The position numbers and the translations under genes are program-made. DNA of 64,000 nucleotides from Acidobacteriota bacterium. GTDB taxonomy: Bacteria; Acidobacteriota; Terriglobia; Bryobacterales; UBA6623. Positions 10,766 to 18,628 of the stretch are shown piece after piece. The notes beneath the pieces were generated by a model. The model searched no databases, was not told where the DNA came from, and worked only from the letters and a program-made list of their open reading frames with translations. Every line of letters begins with the position of its first letter. Positions within the stretch are counted from its first letter, which is position 1. The stretch spans positions 310,001 to 374,000 of the forward strand of contig WGMB01000009.1 in the NCBI GenBank assembly GCA_016125275.1, in the 5' to 3' direction.

Positions 10766-11980
10766 TCAGTCCAGGCGGCGGTCCTCGTACTGCCGCAGCT
10801 CGAGCTTCGCCACGGTCTCCAGATGCACCTCGTCGGGGCCGTCGACGATGCGCATGGTGCGCTCGTTGGCCCAGGCCGCGGCCAGGAAGAAGTCCGACGA
10901 GACGCCGGCGCCGCCGTGGGCCTGGATGGCTCGATCGAGCACGGCCAGCGAGACGTTCGGGGCCACGGCCTTGATGGCGGCGATCTCGCGGCGAGCGGCC
11001 TTGGCGCCCACGGTATCCATGCGGTGCGCGGCGTGCAGGGTAAGCAGCCGGGCCTGATCGATCTCCACGCGCGAGCGAGCGATGTCCGCCCGGATCGTCC
11101 CTTGCTCGGCCAAGGGCTTTCCGAACGCCGCGCGCTCGAGGGTCCGCCGGCACAAGGCCTCCAGCGCCCGCTCGGCAATGCCGATCGAGCGCATGCAGTG
11201 GTGGATGCGGCCCGGGCCCAGGCGGCCTTGCGCGATCTCGAACCCGCGGCCCTCTCCCAGCAACATGTTCTCGGCCGGCACGCGCACGTCGCGAAAGTCG
11301 ATCTCGCCGTGGCCGTGCGGGGCGTGATCGTAGCCGAACACCGTGAGCGTCCGCACGATCCGTACGCCGGCCGTATCGAGCGGAACCAGGATCATGGACT
11401 GCTGCTGGTGGCGGGCGGCGTGAGGATCGGTCTTGCCCATGAAGATGGCGACCCGGCAGCGCGGATCGCCGGCTCCGGTGGACCACCACTTGCGGCCGTT
11501 GATGACGTAGGCGTCCCCGTCGCGCACGATGCAACTGCGGATGTTGGTCGCATCCGACGAGGCCACGTCCGGCTCGGTCATCGAGAAGCAGGAGCGGATC
11601 TCGCCGGCCAGCAGCGGCTCGAGCCAGCGCTGCTTCTGCTCGTCGCTGCCGTAGCGAACCAGCGTCTCCATGTTGCCCACGTCCGGCGCGGAGCAGTTGA
11701 ACACCTCCGGCGCCATCAGCGAGCGGCCCATGATCTCGCACAGCGGCGCGTACTCGAAGTTCGTCAGGCCGGCGCCGTAGCCTTCATGCGGCAGCGCCAG
11801 GTTCCACAAACCCTCGGCCCGCGCCTCGGCTTTGAGCTCTTCCACGATCGCCGGCGGCTGCCAGCGGTCGGTCGCGATCTGCTCGGCCCAGAGGCCCTCG
11901 TTGGGGTAGATGCGCCGCTCCATGAAGTCGAGCAAGCGCTGCCGGAGTTGGTGAACCTGGGGGGAGAACTCAAATTCCAC
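10766..11980 (-). CDS. Acyl-CoA dehydrogenase
   Basis: This is a 404-residue FAD flavoprotein of the acyl-CoA dehydrogenase family, nearest in look to the ACAD10/ACAD11 type. Visible features are [18 protein letters not shown] (FAD and substrate contacts), [18 protein letters not shown], and a C-terminal [13 protein letters not shown] plus [14 protein letters not shown]. It introduces a trans-2,3 double bond in an acyl-CoA during beta-oxidation or amino-acid breakdown; the exact acyl chain cannot be told. The start is a GTG with no Shine-Dalgarno, preceded at 9 nt by TAGAAT. No electron-transfer flavoprotein gene lies nearby. Confidence 0.93.
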   Translation of the reverse strand: MEFEFSPQVHQLRQRLLDFMERRIYPNEGLWAEQIATDRWQPPAIVEELKAEARAEGLWNLALPHEGYGAGLTNFEYAPLCEIMGRSLMAPEVFNCSAPDVGNMETLVRYGSDEQKQRWLEPLLAGEIRSCFSMTEPDVASSDATNIRSCIVRDGDAYVINGRKWWSTGAGDPRCRVAIFMGKTDPHAARHQQQSMILVPLDTAGVRIVRTLTVFGYDHAPHGHGEIDFRDVRVPAENMLLGEGRGFEIAQGRLGPGRIHHCMRSIGIAERALEALCRRTLERAAFGKPLAEQGTIRADIARSRVEIDQARLLTLHAAHRMDTVGAKAARREIAAIKAVAPNVSLAVLDRAIQAHGGAGVSSDFFLAAAWANERTMRIVDGPDEVHLETVAKLELRQYEDRRLD

Positions 11981-11989
11981 GGCCCGCTA

Positions 11990-11995
11990 ATTCTA
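11990..11995 (-). promoter_or_regulatory. Putative -10 element (leaderless-type)
   Basis: TAGAAT on the minus strand, 9 nt before the GTG of the acyl-CoA dehydrogenase. A weak -35 candidate TTGGCC lies about 15 bp upstream. Confidence 0.45.
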
Positions 11996-12023
11996 ACCCA
12001 ACGCGGGCCGGGCCAAGGGGGCT

Positions 12024-12407
12024 TCAGCGCCGGTTGGCGCGCCGCCGCTCGGCGTCCCGCACTTCCGTCTCCGACATGCCCAGGTGGTGGGCCAGCTCAT
12101 GCCAGAGCGTGTCGTAGATGATCTGAGGGATCTCGGCCTGCGACGACGCTGACCGCTCGATGGGCCCCTGGAACAGCGTGACCTGATCCGGCAGGACCAT
12201 GTTGTAGCCCCAGCCGCGGCGGTCCAGAGGGATGCCCTGGTAGAGCCCCAGCAAGGTGTGGCCGCGGGGGGTTCCGGCCGATTGCAGATGCTCCGCGCTG
12301 GGCTCGTCCTGGACGAAGATGGCGACGTTGGAGAAGCGGTCGCGAAATCCTTCGGGAATCCGCTCCCAAGCTTCGTCGACCAAGTCCTGAAATTCGTCTC
12401 GCCCCAT
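12024..12407 (-). CDS. Small zincin-like metallopeptidase (PF06262 type)
   Basis: This 127-residue protein carries the zinc motif HELAHHLGMSE near its C-terminus, an HExxHxxG arrangement, preceded by IIYDTLWHE. Length and layout match the small bacterial zincin-like family whose members start MxxxxFxxLVDEAWERIPE. There is no signal peptide, so it should be cytosolic; its substrate is unknown. The gene starts 17 bp after the end of the upstream PLP decarboxylase gene on the same strand, so the two are likely cotranscribed. Confidence 0.85.
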   Translation of the reverse strand: MGRDEFQDLVDEAWERIPEGFRDRFSNVAIFVQDEPSAEHLQSAGTPRGHTLLGLYQGIPLDRRGWGYNMVLPDQVTLFQGPIERSASSQAEIPQIIYDTLWHELAHHLGMSETEVRDAERRRANRR

Positions 12408-12424
12408 CGCGCGGCCGGAACTGC

Positions 12425-13873
12425 TTACTTAACCACCGCAGCGGTCCCAGCGTCCAGAGGTTTCTGGCGGCGGGCCGCATCCAGACTGTCGAGCAAGCGG
12501 TCAATGTCGGCCTCGCTTGTCCGGAAATTCGTGACGCAGGCCCGCAGCGCGGGCTGGTCGCCGCGCAGCCGCGTGGTGGAGATCCAGGCTTCGCCGGAGC
12601 GGAAGACCTGGTCGCGGATGGCTTCGAGCGCGGCGGGGTCGTCGGTGTCAGCGGGGACGAAGCAGACGATCGGCAGGGGGGTCCGGTTGAGGATGCGCCA
12701 GCCGCGCTCGCGCAAGCCGGTCTCCAGCCGCTCGCCGAGCTCGGTCATCCGCCGCACGGCCTGGCGGTAGCCTTCCCAGCCATGCAACAACAGCGAGAGC
12801 CACAGCTTGAGCCCGAAGAACCGCCGCGACCATTGCAGGCCGCGCTGGTACTGGTCGACGCCGGCCGCCGCTCCGGCTTCGCGCGGCATGTAGGGGTTCT
12901 GCTCGCTGAAGGCCTTCTCCAGAGAGCCCTTGCGCTGGGTCAGAAAGACGCCCGCACCCATCGGCGCCGAAAACCACTTGTGAGCGTCGACGGTCAGCGA
13001 GTCGGCCCGCTCGACGCCGGCCAGCAGCGCGCGCAGCTCCGGGACGAGGGCGGCGGCCCCGGCCCAGGCCGCGTCCACGTGGAACCACAGGCCGTGGCGG
13101 CGGGCGATGGCGCCGATCTCCTCGAGAGGGTCCACGGCGCCGGCGTTGGTCGTGCCGGCCGTCCCCACCACCAGAAAAGGGGCGCGGCCTTGCCCGCGGT
13201 CCGCCTCGATCCTGCGCTCTAGCTCGGCCGGATCCAGCCGCAAACTCTCGTCGGCGCGCACCGGGCGGACGCCCACGGTCCCCAGCCCGCACATCCGCGC
13301 GGCCCGGTGGAACGAATGGTGGCACTCCGCCGAGACATAGAACACCGGGTCGGCCGTCAGCCCGCGCAGGCCTTGGCCGCGAAAGGCCGGGAATTTCTCC
13401 GTCAGAGCGGCCAGCACGGCGGAGTGATTGGCCTCCATGCCGCCGGCGGTGAAGGTCCCCTCGACGATCTCCGGGGGCCAGCCGAAGAGCCCGCCGATCT
13501 CGCGGATGAGCCGCTGCTCGACCTCTGTAGCGAAGGGGCTGTGGCTCCAGGCGGCCACGTTGGGGTTGAAGACCGCGGCCAGGGCGTCGCCGGCCACGCC
13601 GGCCTCGGTCGCCGCCGGATTGAACAGACCGAAGTAGCGCGGGTGCGGCGGATGGACCTGATGCCGGTAGAGGCCTTCGGCGACACGTTGCACGGCCTGG
13701 GCCGGCGGCAGCGGCTGTTCGAGGTCAAAGCCTTCGACCAGCGCCCGCACCGCGGCGGCGTCCAGAGCCTCGGGCGTCGCGCGGCCCTCGGCGAGCCGCG
13801 CCGGATGCGCGGCGATGAGATCGACGACCGTGCGCCAGAGCTCGTCGCTCGCTTCCTGAGACAGCTCCAACAT
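12425..13873 (-). CDS. PLP-dependent group II amino acid decarboxylase
   Basis: The 482-residue protein belongs to the aromatic-L-amino-acid / glutamate decarboxylase family (fold type I). The pyridoxal-phosphate lysine lies in VDAHKWFSAPMGAG, the preceding WFHVDAAWAGAAAL holds the aspartate that contacts the pyridine ring, and FTAGGMEANHSAVLAAL is the typical substrate-side loop. It removes CO2 from an amino acid to give an amine; substrate cannot be assigned from sequence alone. The gene is divergent from the Gfo/Idh/MocA gene, with a 49-bp intergenic stretch holding one -10-like hexamer for each direction. Confidence 0.9.
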   Translation of the reverse strand: MLELSQEASDELWRTVVDLIAAHPARLAEGRATPEALDAAAVRALVEGFDLEQPLPPAQAVQRVAEGLYRHQVHPPHPRYFGLFNPAATEAGVAGDALAAVFNPNVAAWSHSPFATEVEQRLIREIGGLFGWPPEIVEGTFTAGGMEANHSAVLAALTEKFPAFRGQGLRGLTADPVFYVSAECHHSFHRAARMCGLGTVGVRPVRADESLRLDPAELERRIEADRGQGRAPFLVVGTAGTTNAGAVDPLEEIGAIARRHGLWFHVDAAWAGAAALVPELRALLAGVERADSLTVDAHKWFSAPMGAGVFLTQRKGSLEKAFSEQNPYMPREAGAAAGVDQYQRGLQWSRRFFGLKLWLSLLLHGWEGYRQAVRRMTELGERLETGLRERGWRILNRTPLPIVCFVPADTDDPAALEAIRDQVFRSGEAWISTTRLRGDQPALRACVTNFRTSEADIDRLLDSLDAARRQKPLDAGTAAVVK

Positions 13874-13884
13874 GCCAGGCCTTC

Positions 13885-13912
13885 ATTGTACGGGCGGGAG
13901 GGCTGCTAGAAT
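13885..13912. promoter_or_regulatory. Back-to-back -10 elements of a divergent promoter pair
   Basis: TACAAT on the minus strand (13885-13890) ends 11 nt before the decarboxylase ATG at 13873. TAGAAT on the plus strand (13907-13912) ends 10 nt before the oxidoreductase ATG at 13923. Neither gene shows a Shine-Dalgarno sequence. Confidence 0.5.
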
Positions 13913-13922
13913 CTGCGGCGAC

Positions 13923-15122
13923 ATGCCTTCGACGCTCCCTCGCCGCAGCTTTCTGCTCGCCGCCGGCGCCGGCGCCGCTCTGGCACAGAGCTCCGCCGCT
14001 CCGGTCCGGCTCGGTTTGATCGGCTCGGGGGGCCGCGGGCGCACCGTGCTCGGAGAGTTCAAGAAGGACCCGGCGCTCGAGCCGCGGGCCGTCTGCGACG
14101 TCTACGAGCCCAATCTCGAGGCCGGGCTGTCCGCCGCCGGGCCCGGCGCCAAGGCCTACCGCGACTACCGGGCCTTGCTCGATGACCGCGAGATCGACGC
14201 CGTGCTGATCGCCACGCCCGAGCACTGGCACCACCGGATGGCGCTCGACGCCATGGCGGCCGGCAAGGACCTCTACATCGAGAAGCCCTTGTGCCACACG
14301 CCGGAGGAGGGCAAGCAGCTCGTCGAGGCCTGGCGCGGCTCCGACCGCATCGTCCAGGTGGGCATGCAGCGGCGCAGCTACAACCTCTACCGGGAGGCCC
14401 GCGACCTGCGTCGCGACGGCCGCCTGGGCGAGGTCCGCATGGTGCGCACCTATTGGCTCAACAGCCAGACCTCGGCGCGGCAGGCCGATTTCCAAGGCCC
14501 CATCGACTGGAAGCAGTGGCTCGGGCCGGCCGCCGAACGCACCGGCGCCATTCCGCCCAATCCGACGCACTTCTTCAACTGGCGCCACCTGAAGGCTTAC
14601 GCCGGCGGCATCGTGATCGACCAAGGGGCGCACATCTACGACTCGATCCACATGATCATGGACGCCGGCTACCCCACCGCCGTCAACGCCTCCGCGGGGC
14701 CGGCCGACGTGGAGGGCATCGACCAGCCGCTGTCGGTGGTCGTCATCGCCGAGTACCCGCAGGATTTCCTGGCCGTGTTCACGATCAACTACCGCGCCAT
14801 GAAGTACGAGAGCCGCGCCGACCAGCTCAACTGCTACGACGGCGACAAGGCCCGCATGGACATTGGCCGCGAGCTGTTGCGCATCTACGACTCGGCCTCT
14901 CCGGCCCAGCCGGCCGTATCCAAGGAGCAGCCGGGCGGCTTCGCGCAGGCCACCACCGACCACGTGGCGAATTTTCTGCATTGCGTGCGGACCCGCGAGC
15001 AGCCGGTGGCCCCGATGGACAAGGGGTTTCAGGCGGCCCTGATCCTGCAGCTTGCCAACCGCTCGCTCGAGACCGGCCGCCGGGTCCGCTGGAACGCCGA
15101 GACGTTGACCGCCGAGGTCTGA
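13923..15122 (+). CDS. Exported Gfo/Idh/MocA family oxidoreductase
   Basis: This 399-residue protein starts MPSTLPRRSFLLAAG, a twin-arginine signal typical of exported Gfo/Idh/MocA proteins. An in-frame extension upstream (from 13872) is rejected because it precedes the Tat signal. The NAD(P) fold opens RLGLIGSGGRGRTVLGEF, and the family motif EKPLCHTPEEG (EKP lysine) and the active-site region GGIVIDQGAHIYD are present. Relatives act on sugars or sugar acids by reversible oxidation. The next gene, an alpha/beta hydrolase, starts 25 bp downstream on the same strand, so a small carbohydrate unit is plausible. Confidence 0.92.
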   Translation: MPSTLPRRSFLLAAGAGAALAQSSAAPVRLGLIGSGGRGRTVLGEFKKDPALEPRAVCDVYEPNLEAGLSAAGPGAKAYRDYRALLDDREIDAVLIATPEHWHHRMALDAMAAGKDLYIEKPLCHTPEEGKQLVEAWRGSDRIVQVGMQRRSYNLYREARDLRRDGRLGEVRMVRTYWLNSQTSARQADFQGPIDWKQWLGPAAERTGAIPPNPTHFFNWRHLKAYAGGIVIDQGAHIYDSIHMIMDAGYPTAVNASAGPADVEGIDQPLSVVVIAEYPQDFLAVFTINYRAMKYESRADQLNCYDGDKARMDIGRELLRIYDSASPAQPAVSKEQPGGFAQATTDHVANFLHCVRTREQPVAPMDKGFQAALILQLANRSLETGRRVRWNAETLTAEV

Positions 15123-15131
15123 AGACTCCAC

Positions 15132-15137
15132 TACACT
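15132..15137 (+). promoter_or_regulatory. Putative -10 element (leaderless-type)
   Basis: TACACT ends 9 nt before the ATG at 15147, giving the hydrolase gene a possible promoter of its own inside the preceding intergenic gap. Confidence 0.35.
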
Positions 15138-15146
15138 GTTGGGCGC

Positions 15147-16313
15147 ATGTCGCCTCGCCACGCCCTGCTGCTCGCGCTCGCCGTCGCTTCCGCCACGTCC
15201 GGCGCCGGCCCTTGGGACGTGAAGGCGTTGCAGCAGACGCCGCGGGTCGAATGGCTGGACTCAACGGGGCCGCTACGGTCTCTGCTCTACGAAGGCGAGC
15301 CCTATCACGGCAAGCCCACGCGGGTGTTCGCCTACTACGCCCCGGCCCGCCACGTCTCCGGCCCGGCGCCCGGGGTGGTGCTGGTGCATGGCGGAGGCGG
15401 CAAGGCTTTTCGGGATTGGGCCTGGATGTGGGCCGAGCGCGGGTATTCCGCCATCGCGATGGATCTGGCGGGCCACGGGGCCGACGGCGAGCGCCTGCCC
15501 GACGGCGGCCCGGATCAGGGCCCGAAGGAGAAGTTCGACGACATCGCCGACGGGCTCCGCGAGGCTTGGACCTATCACGCCATCGCGGACGTCATGCGGG
15601 CCCTGTCAGTCCTCCAGGCGCAACCCGGCGTGGACCCGGAGCGCATCGGCGTCACGGGCATCTCCTGGGGCGGCTACCTGACCTCGATCGTGGTAGGGGT
15701 CGACGACCGCATTAAGGCCGCCGTTCCGGTCTACGGCTGCGGCTTCATCTACCGCAACAGCCCTTGGGTGAAGAACATCGACGACCTGACGCCGGACCTG
15801 CGGCGGGCCTGGATCGACAATTTCGATCCGTCGAAGCACTTGCCCCACGCCAGCGCGCCGATCCTGTGGGTCACCCGCACGCAGGACTTCCACTACCGCA
15901 TGGACAACTATCAGGCCGGCTACCGCCTGCCTCAGGGGCCGCGGGTCTTGTCGATCACCACGGACCGGCAGCACTCGCACCCCGCCGGCTGGGCGCCGCC
16001 CGAGATCGAGCTCTTCTTCGATCACTATCTGAAGGGGGAGGCCCCGCTCGCCACGGTCGGCGAGACGCAGACCCAAGGCGGGCAAGCGACGGCCACGGTG
16101 CAAGCCGCGGTGGAGCTGACCGCCGCCGTGCTGGCTTACACGCGGGACGACCCGACCTCGCACGAGAGCCTGTGGGAAACCGCCCCGGCCCGCCTCGAAG
16201 CCGGAAAGGTCTCGGCGCCGCTGCCCGAACCCGCGCCCCGGGCCTACTTCCTGATCGTCTCCGACGCCCGCGGCGCCCGCATCAGCAGCCCATGCGTCGG
16301 CTGCAGCCCGTAG
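15147..16313 (+). CDS. Secreted alpha/beta hydrolase (acetyl-xylan-esterase / dienelactone-hydrolase-like)
   Basis: The 388-residue protein has a cleavable signal peptide (MSPRHALLLALAVASATSGA). An oxyanion strand PGVVLVHGGGGKAFRDW is followed by the nucleophile elbow GISWGGYL with serine at about residue 173. The late DRQHSHPAGW supplies the catalytic histidine. The substrate is probably a carbohydrate or small ester; it cannot be fixed. The gene lies downstream of a Gfo/Idh/MocA oxidoreductase and ends 3 bp before the convergent dehydratase gene, leaving no room for a terminator. Confidence 0.85.
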   Translation: MSPRHALLLALAVASATSGAGPWDVKALQQTPRVEWLDSTGPLRSLLYEGEPYHGKPTRVFAYYAPARHVSGPAPGVVLVHGGGGKAFRDWAWMWAERGYSAIAMDLAGHGADGERLPDGGPDQGPKEKFDDIADGLREAWTYHAIADVMRALSVLQAQPGVDPERIGVTGISWGGYLTSIVVGVDDRIKAAVPVYGCGFIYRNSPWVKNIDDLTPDLRRAWIDNFDPSKHLPHASAPILWVTRTQDFHYRMDNYQAGYRLPQGPRVLSITTDRQHSHPAGWAPPEIELFFDHYLKGEAPLATVGETQTQGGQATATVQAAVELTAAVLAYTRDDPTSHESLWETAPARLEAGKVSAPLPEPAPRAYFLIVSDARGARISSPCVGCSP

Positions 16314-16316
16314 GCC

Positions 16317-18014
16317 CTACTCTTCTTCGGCGTGCAGAAAGTCGAAGTCGCAGCCGTGGTGCGCCTGGGTGACGGTGTCGAGAAACAGCTTGCCGTAGCC
16401 GCGCCGGTAGTGCGGCTTGTGCGCGGGGCGGGCGGCCAGCCGGCGCTCGATCTCGGCATCGTCCACGTGCAGCGTCAGCTTGCGGCCCGGGATGTCGAGC
16501 TCGATCTCATCGCCGGACTCCACCGCGCCCAGCGGACCGCCGATGGCCGCCTCGGGGGAGACGTGCAGCACGTCGCAGCCGAAGCTGGTGCCGCTCATGC
16601 GGGCGTCGGAGATCCGCACCATGTCCTTGACGCCTTCCTGCAGCAGCTTCTTGGGGATGGGCAGGTGGCCCCACTCGGGGAAGCCCGGGCCGCCGTGCGG
16701 TCCGGCGTTCTTGAGCACCAGCACGGAGTCCTTGTCGACCTCGAGGGCGGGGTCGTCGATCCGCGCCAGCATCTCCGTGCGGTTCTCGAACACGACCGCC
16801 TTGCCGCGATGCCGCCACAGGTGCGGCGAGGCGGCGGTCTGCTTGATCACGGCGCCGTCCGGGGCCAGGTTTCCATACAGGATCGCCGTGCCGCCCTCGG
16901 GGTGGAGGGGATCGGCGAGCGGCCTGACCATGTCCGTCGAAGCCGCCTCGGTCTCGGCCAAGTTCTGGGCCAGGGTCTTGCCGCTGACGGTCAAGGCGTC
17001 GCCGTGCAGCAGGGGCAGCAGCTCCTTCATCACCGGAGGCAGGCCGCCGCTGTAGTAGAACTCCTCCATCAGATGCTCGCCCGAAGGCTTGACGTTGGTG
17101 ATGAAGGGCGTCTCGCGCGAGAGCCGGTCGAAGTCATCGAGGGTCAGCGCGACGCCGCAACGGCGCGCCAGCGCCAGCAAGTGCACCACGGCGTTGGTCG
17201 AGCCGCCGATGGCCATGTCCGTCCGCACGGCGTTCTCGAAGGCCTCGCGCGTGAGGATCTTCGAAGGCCGCAGGTCCTCCCAGATCATGTCGACGATGCG
17301 CCGGCCGCTGGCTTCGGCCAGAGCGTAGCGCCTGGCGTCGACGGCGGGGATCGCCGCGCCGCCGGTGAGCTGCAGGCCCAGCGCCTCGGACATCGCCGCC
17401 ATCGTCGAGGCGGTGCCCATGACCGTGCAATGGCCGTGGGAGCGCGCGATGCAGCCCTCGACCTCGGCCCACTGCTCCTCGCCGATGCGCCCGGCCCGAA
17501 ACTCCTGGAACAGGCGGCGGCCGTCGGTGCCGGACCCCAACTGCTCGTTGCGCCAGCGGCCGGCCAGCATCGGCCCGCCGGTCACCATAATGGCCGGCAG
17601 ATCGGCCGAGGCGGCGCCCATGAGCTGCGCCGGCGTGGTCTTGTCGCACCCGGCCAGCAGGACCACGCCGTCAATGGGGTTGGCGGTGATCGACTCCTCC
17701 ACGTCCATCGCCATCAGGTTCCGGAACAGCATCGTCGTCGGCTTCATGAACAGCTCGCCGAGCGAGATGGTCGGAAACTCGAGCGGCACGCCGCCGGCCG
17801 CCCAGACGCCGCGCTTGACCGCTTCAGCCACCTGCCGCAGGTGTACGTTGCAGTTGTTGAGCTCGGACCAGGAGTTGCAGATTCCGATCACCGGCTTGTT
17901 GGCCAGCGTCTCTTGGCCGAACCCTTCCGAGCGCAGCCAAGCCCGGCGGGCCAGGTGCTCGTATTGGTCGCCATGGAACCAGGCGTAGGAGCGAAGCGTC
18001 TTGGGGTCGCGCAT
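16317..18014 (-). CDS. IlvD/Edd-family sugar-acid dehydratase (L-arabinonate/xylonate type)
   Basis: This 565-residue enzyme starts MRDPKTLRSYAWF and continues GICNSWSELNNCNVHL, GCDKTTPAQLMGA and GHCTVMGTASTM, giving the three cysteines that hold the Fe-S cluster in this family. The N-terminus and the FMKPTTMLFRNLMAMDVEE stretch match sugar-acid dehydratases (L-arabinonate, D-xylonate) better than IlvD of branched-chain synthesis. It would convert an aldonate to a 2-keto-3-deoxy acid in the cytosol. No Shine-Dalgarno; TATCCT lies 9 nt before the ATG. Nearby Gfo/Idh/MocA and hydrolase genes fit a sugar-acid theme. Confidence 0.88.
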   Translation of the reverse strand: MRDPKTLRSYAWFHGDQYEHLARRAWLRSEGFGQETLANKPVIGICNSWSELNNCNVHLRQVAEAVKRGVWAAGGVPLEFPTISLGELFMKPTTMLFRNLMAMDVEESITANPIDGVVLLAGCDKTTPAQLMGAASADLPAIMVTGGPMLAGRWRNEQLGSGTDGRRLFQEFRAGRIGEEQWAEVEGCIARSHGHCTVMGTASTMAAMSEALGLQLTGGAAIPAVDARRYALAEASGRRIVDMIWEDLRPSKILTREAFENAVRTDMAIGGSTNAVVHLLALARRCGVALTLDDFDRLSRETPFITNVKPSGEHLMEEFYYSGGLPPVMKELLPLLHGDALTVSGKTLAQNLAETEAASTDMVRPLADPLHPEGGTAILYGNLAPDGAVIKQTAASPHLWRHRGKAVVFENRTEMLARIDDPALEVDKDSVLVLKNAGPHGGPGFPEWGHLPIPKKLLQEGVKDMVRISDARMSGTSFGCDVLHVSPEAAIGGPLGAVESGDEIELDIPGRKLTLHVDDAEIERRLAARPAHKPHYRRGYGKLFLDTVTQAHHGCDFDFLHAEEE

Positions 18015-18023
18015 GGATCGACC

Positions 18024-18029
18024 AGGATA
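18024..18029 (-). promoter_or_regulatory. Putative -10 element (leaderless-type)
   Basis: TATCCT on the minus strand, 9 nt before the dehydratase ATG. On the plus strand GACACT (18033-18038) ends 8 nt before the rsmD ATG, so the 32-bp gap may hold two divergent start sites. Confidence 0.35.
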
Positions 18030-18046
18030 GCCGACACTGAGAGACG

Positions 18047-18622
18047 ATGCGCGTGATAGCCGGACTCTACCGCCGACGTCTGCTGGAATCCCTGCCCGGC
18101 GACCAAACGCGTCCCATGCTCGACAGCATGCGCGAGACGCTGTTCAACATCCTGCAGACTCAGATCGAGGGCGCCGTCTTCGCGGATCTCTACGCCGGCA
18201 CCGGCGCGGTGGGCATCGAGGCGCTCAGCCGAGGGGCCCGGCAAGCAATCTTCGTGGAAGCGAACCCCAAGGCGCTCAAGGTGATCGAGCGGAACCTGGA
18301 CAAGCTCGGCGCCCGCGCCCAGGCGCGCCCGATGCTGGGCCGCAGCCACGAGAAGGTTCCGCATATCGAGGCCGACATCTGGTTTCTCGGCCCGCCCTAC
18401 GCCGCGCACGAGGAGTACGAAAAGACGCTGGCGGCATTGGGAGAGAAGGACGTCAAGCTGGTGATCACGCAGCACGACAAGCGCTACGATCCGCCGCTAA
18501 AGCCGGGCAAGCTGGAGCGTTACCGGGTGGTGAAGATGGGCTCGAACGCCTTGAGCTTCTACCGCCCGGCGGAGCAGGAAAAGCCCGCGGCGGAGGAGCC
18601 GGCCGCCGAGGCCGACGAATAG
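18047..18622 (+). CDS. rsmD: RsmD-like 16S rRNA (guanine-966 N2)-methyltransferase with altered motif IV
   Basis: The 191-residue protein has the RsmD signatures MRVIAGLYRRR, TRPMLDSMRETLFNIL and the SAM loop DLYAGTGAVGIEALSRGA. RsmD methylates G966 of 16S rRNA in the 30S subunit. The catalytic motif IV, normally (D/N)PP(Y/F), reads GPPY at residues 115-118: the codon is GGC where GAC would give the expected aspartate. The rest of the fold is intact and the C-terminus has a short acidic Ala/Glu tail. Either activity is lost or changed, or the base is an error. It is divergent from the dehydratase gene by 32 bp. Confidence 0.9.
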   Translation: MRVIAGLYRRRLLESLPGDQTRPMLDSMRETLFNILQTQIEGAVFADLYAGTGAVGIEALSRGARQAIFVEANPKALKVIERNLDKLGARAQARPMLGRSHEKVPHIEADIWFLGPPYAAHEEYEKTLAALGEKDVKLVITQHDKRYDPPLKPGKLERYRVVKMGSNALSFYRPAEQEKPAAEEPAAEADE

Positions 18623-18628
18623 CGCGGG

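Noticed and set aside
8676-11741. 1021-codon minus-strand open frame
   Set aside because: It runs across the DUF3604-like gene and the out-of-frame part of the acyl-CoA dehydrogenase gene; composition is His/Arg/Val-rich, as expected of an antisense shadow.
16317-18014. Branched-chain amino acid dihydroxy-acid dehydratase (IlvD)
   Set aside because: The N-terminal MRDPKTLRSYAWF and the FMKPTTMLFRNLMAMD region fit sugar-acid dehydratases better, and no ilv genes are nearby.
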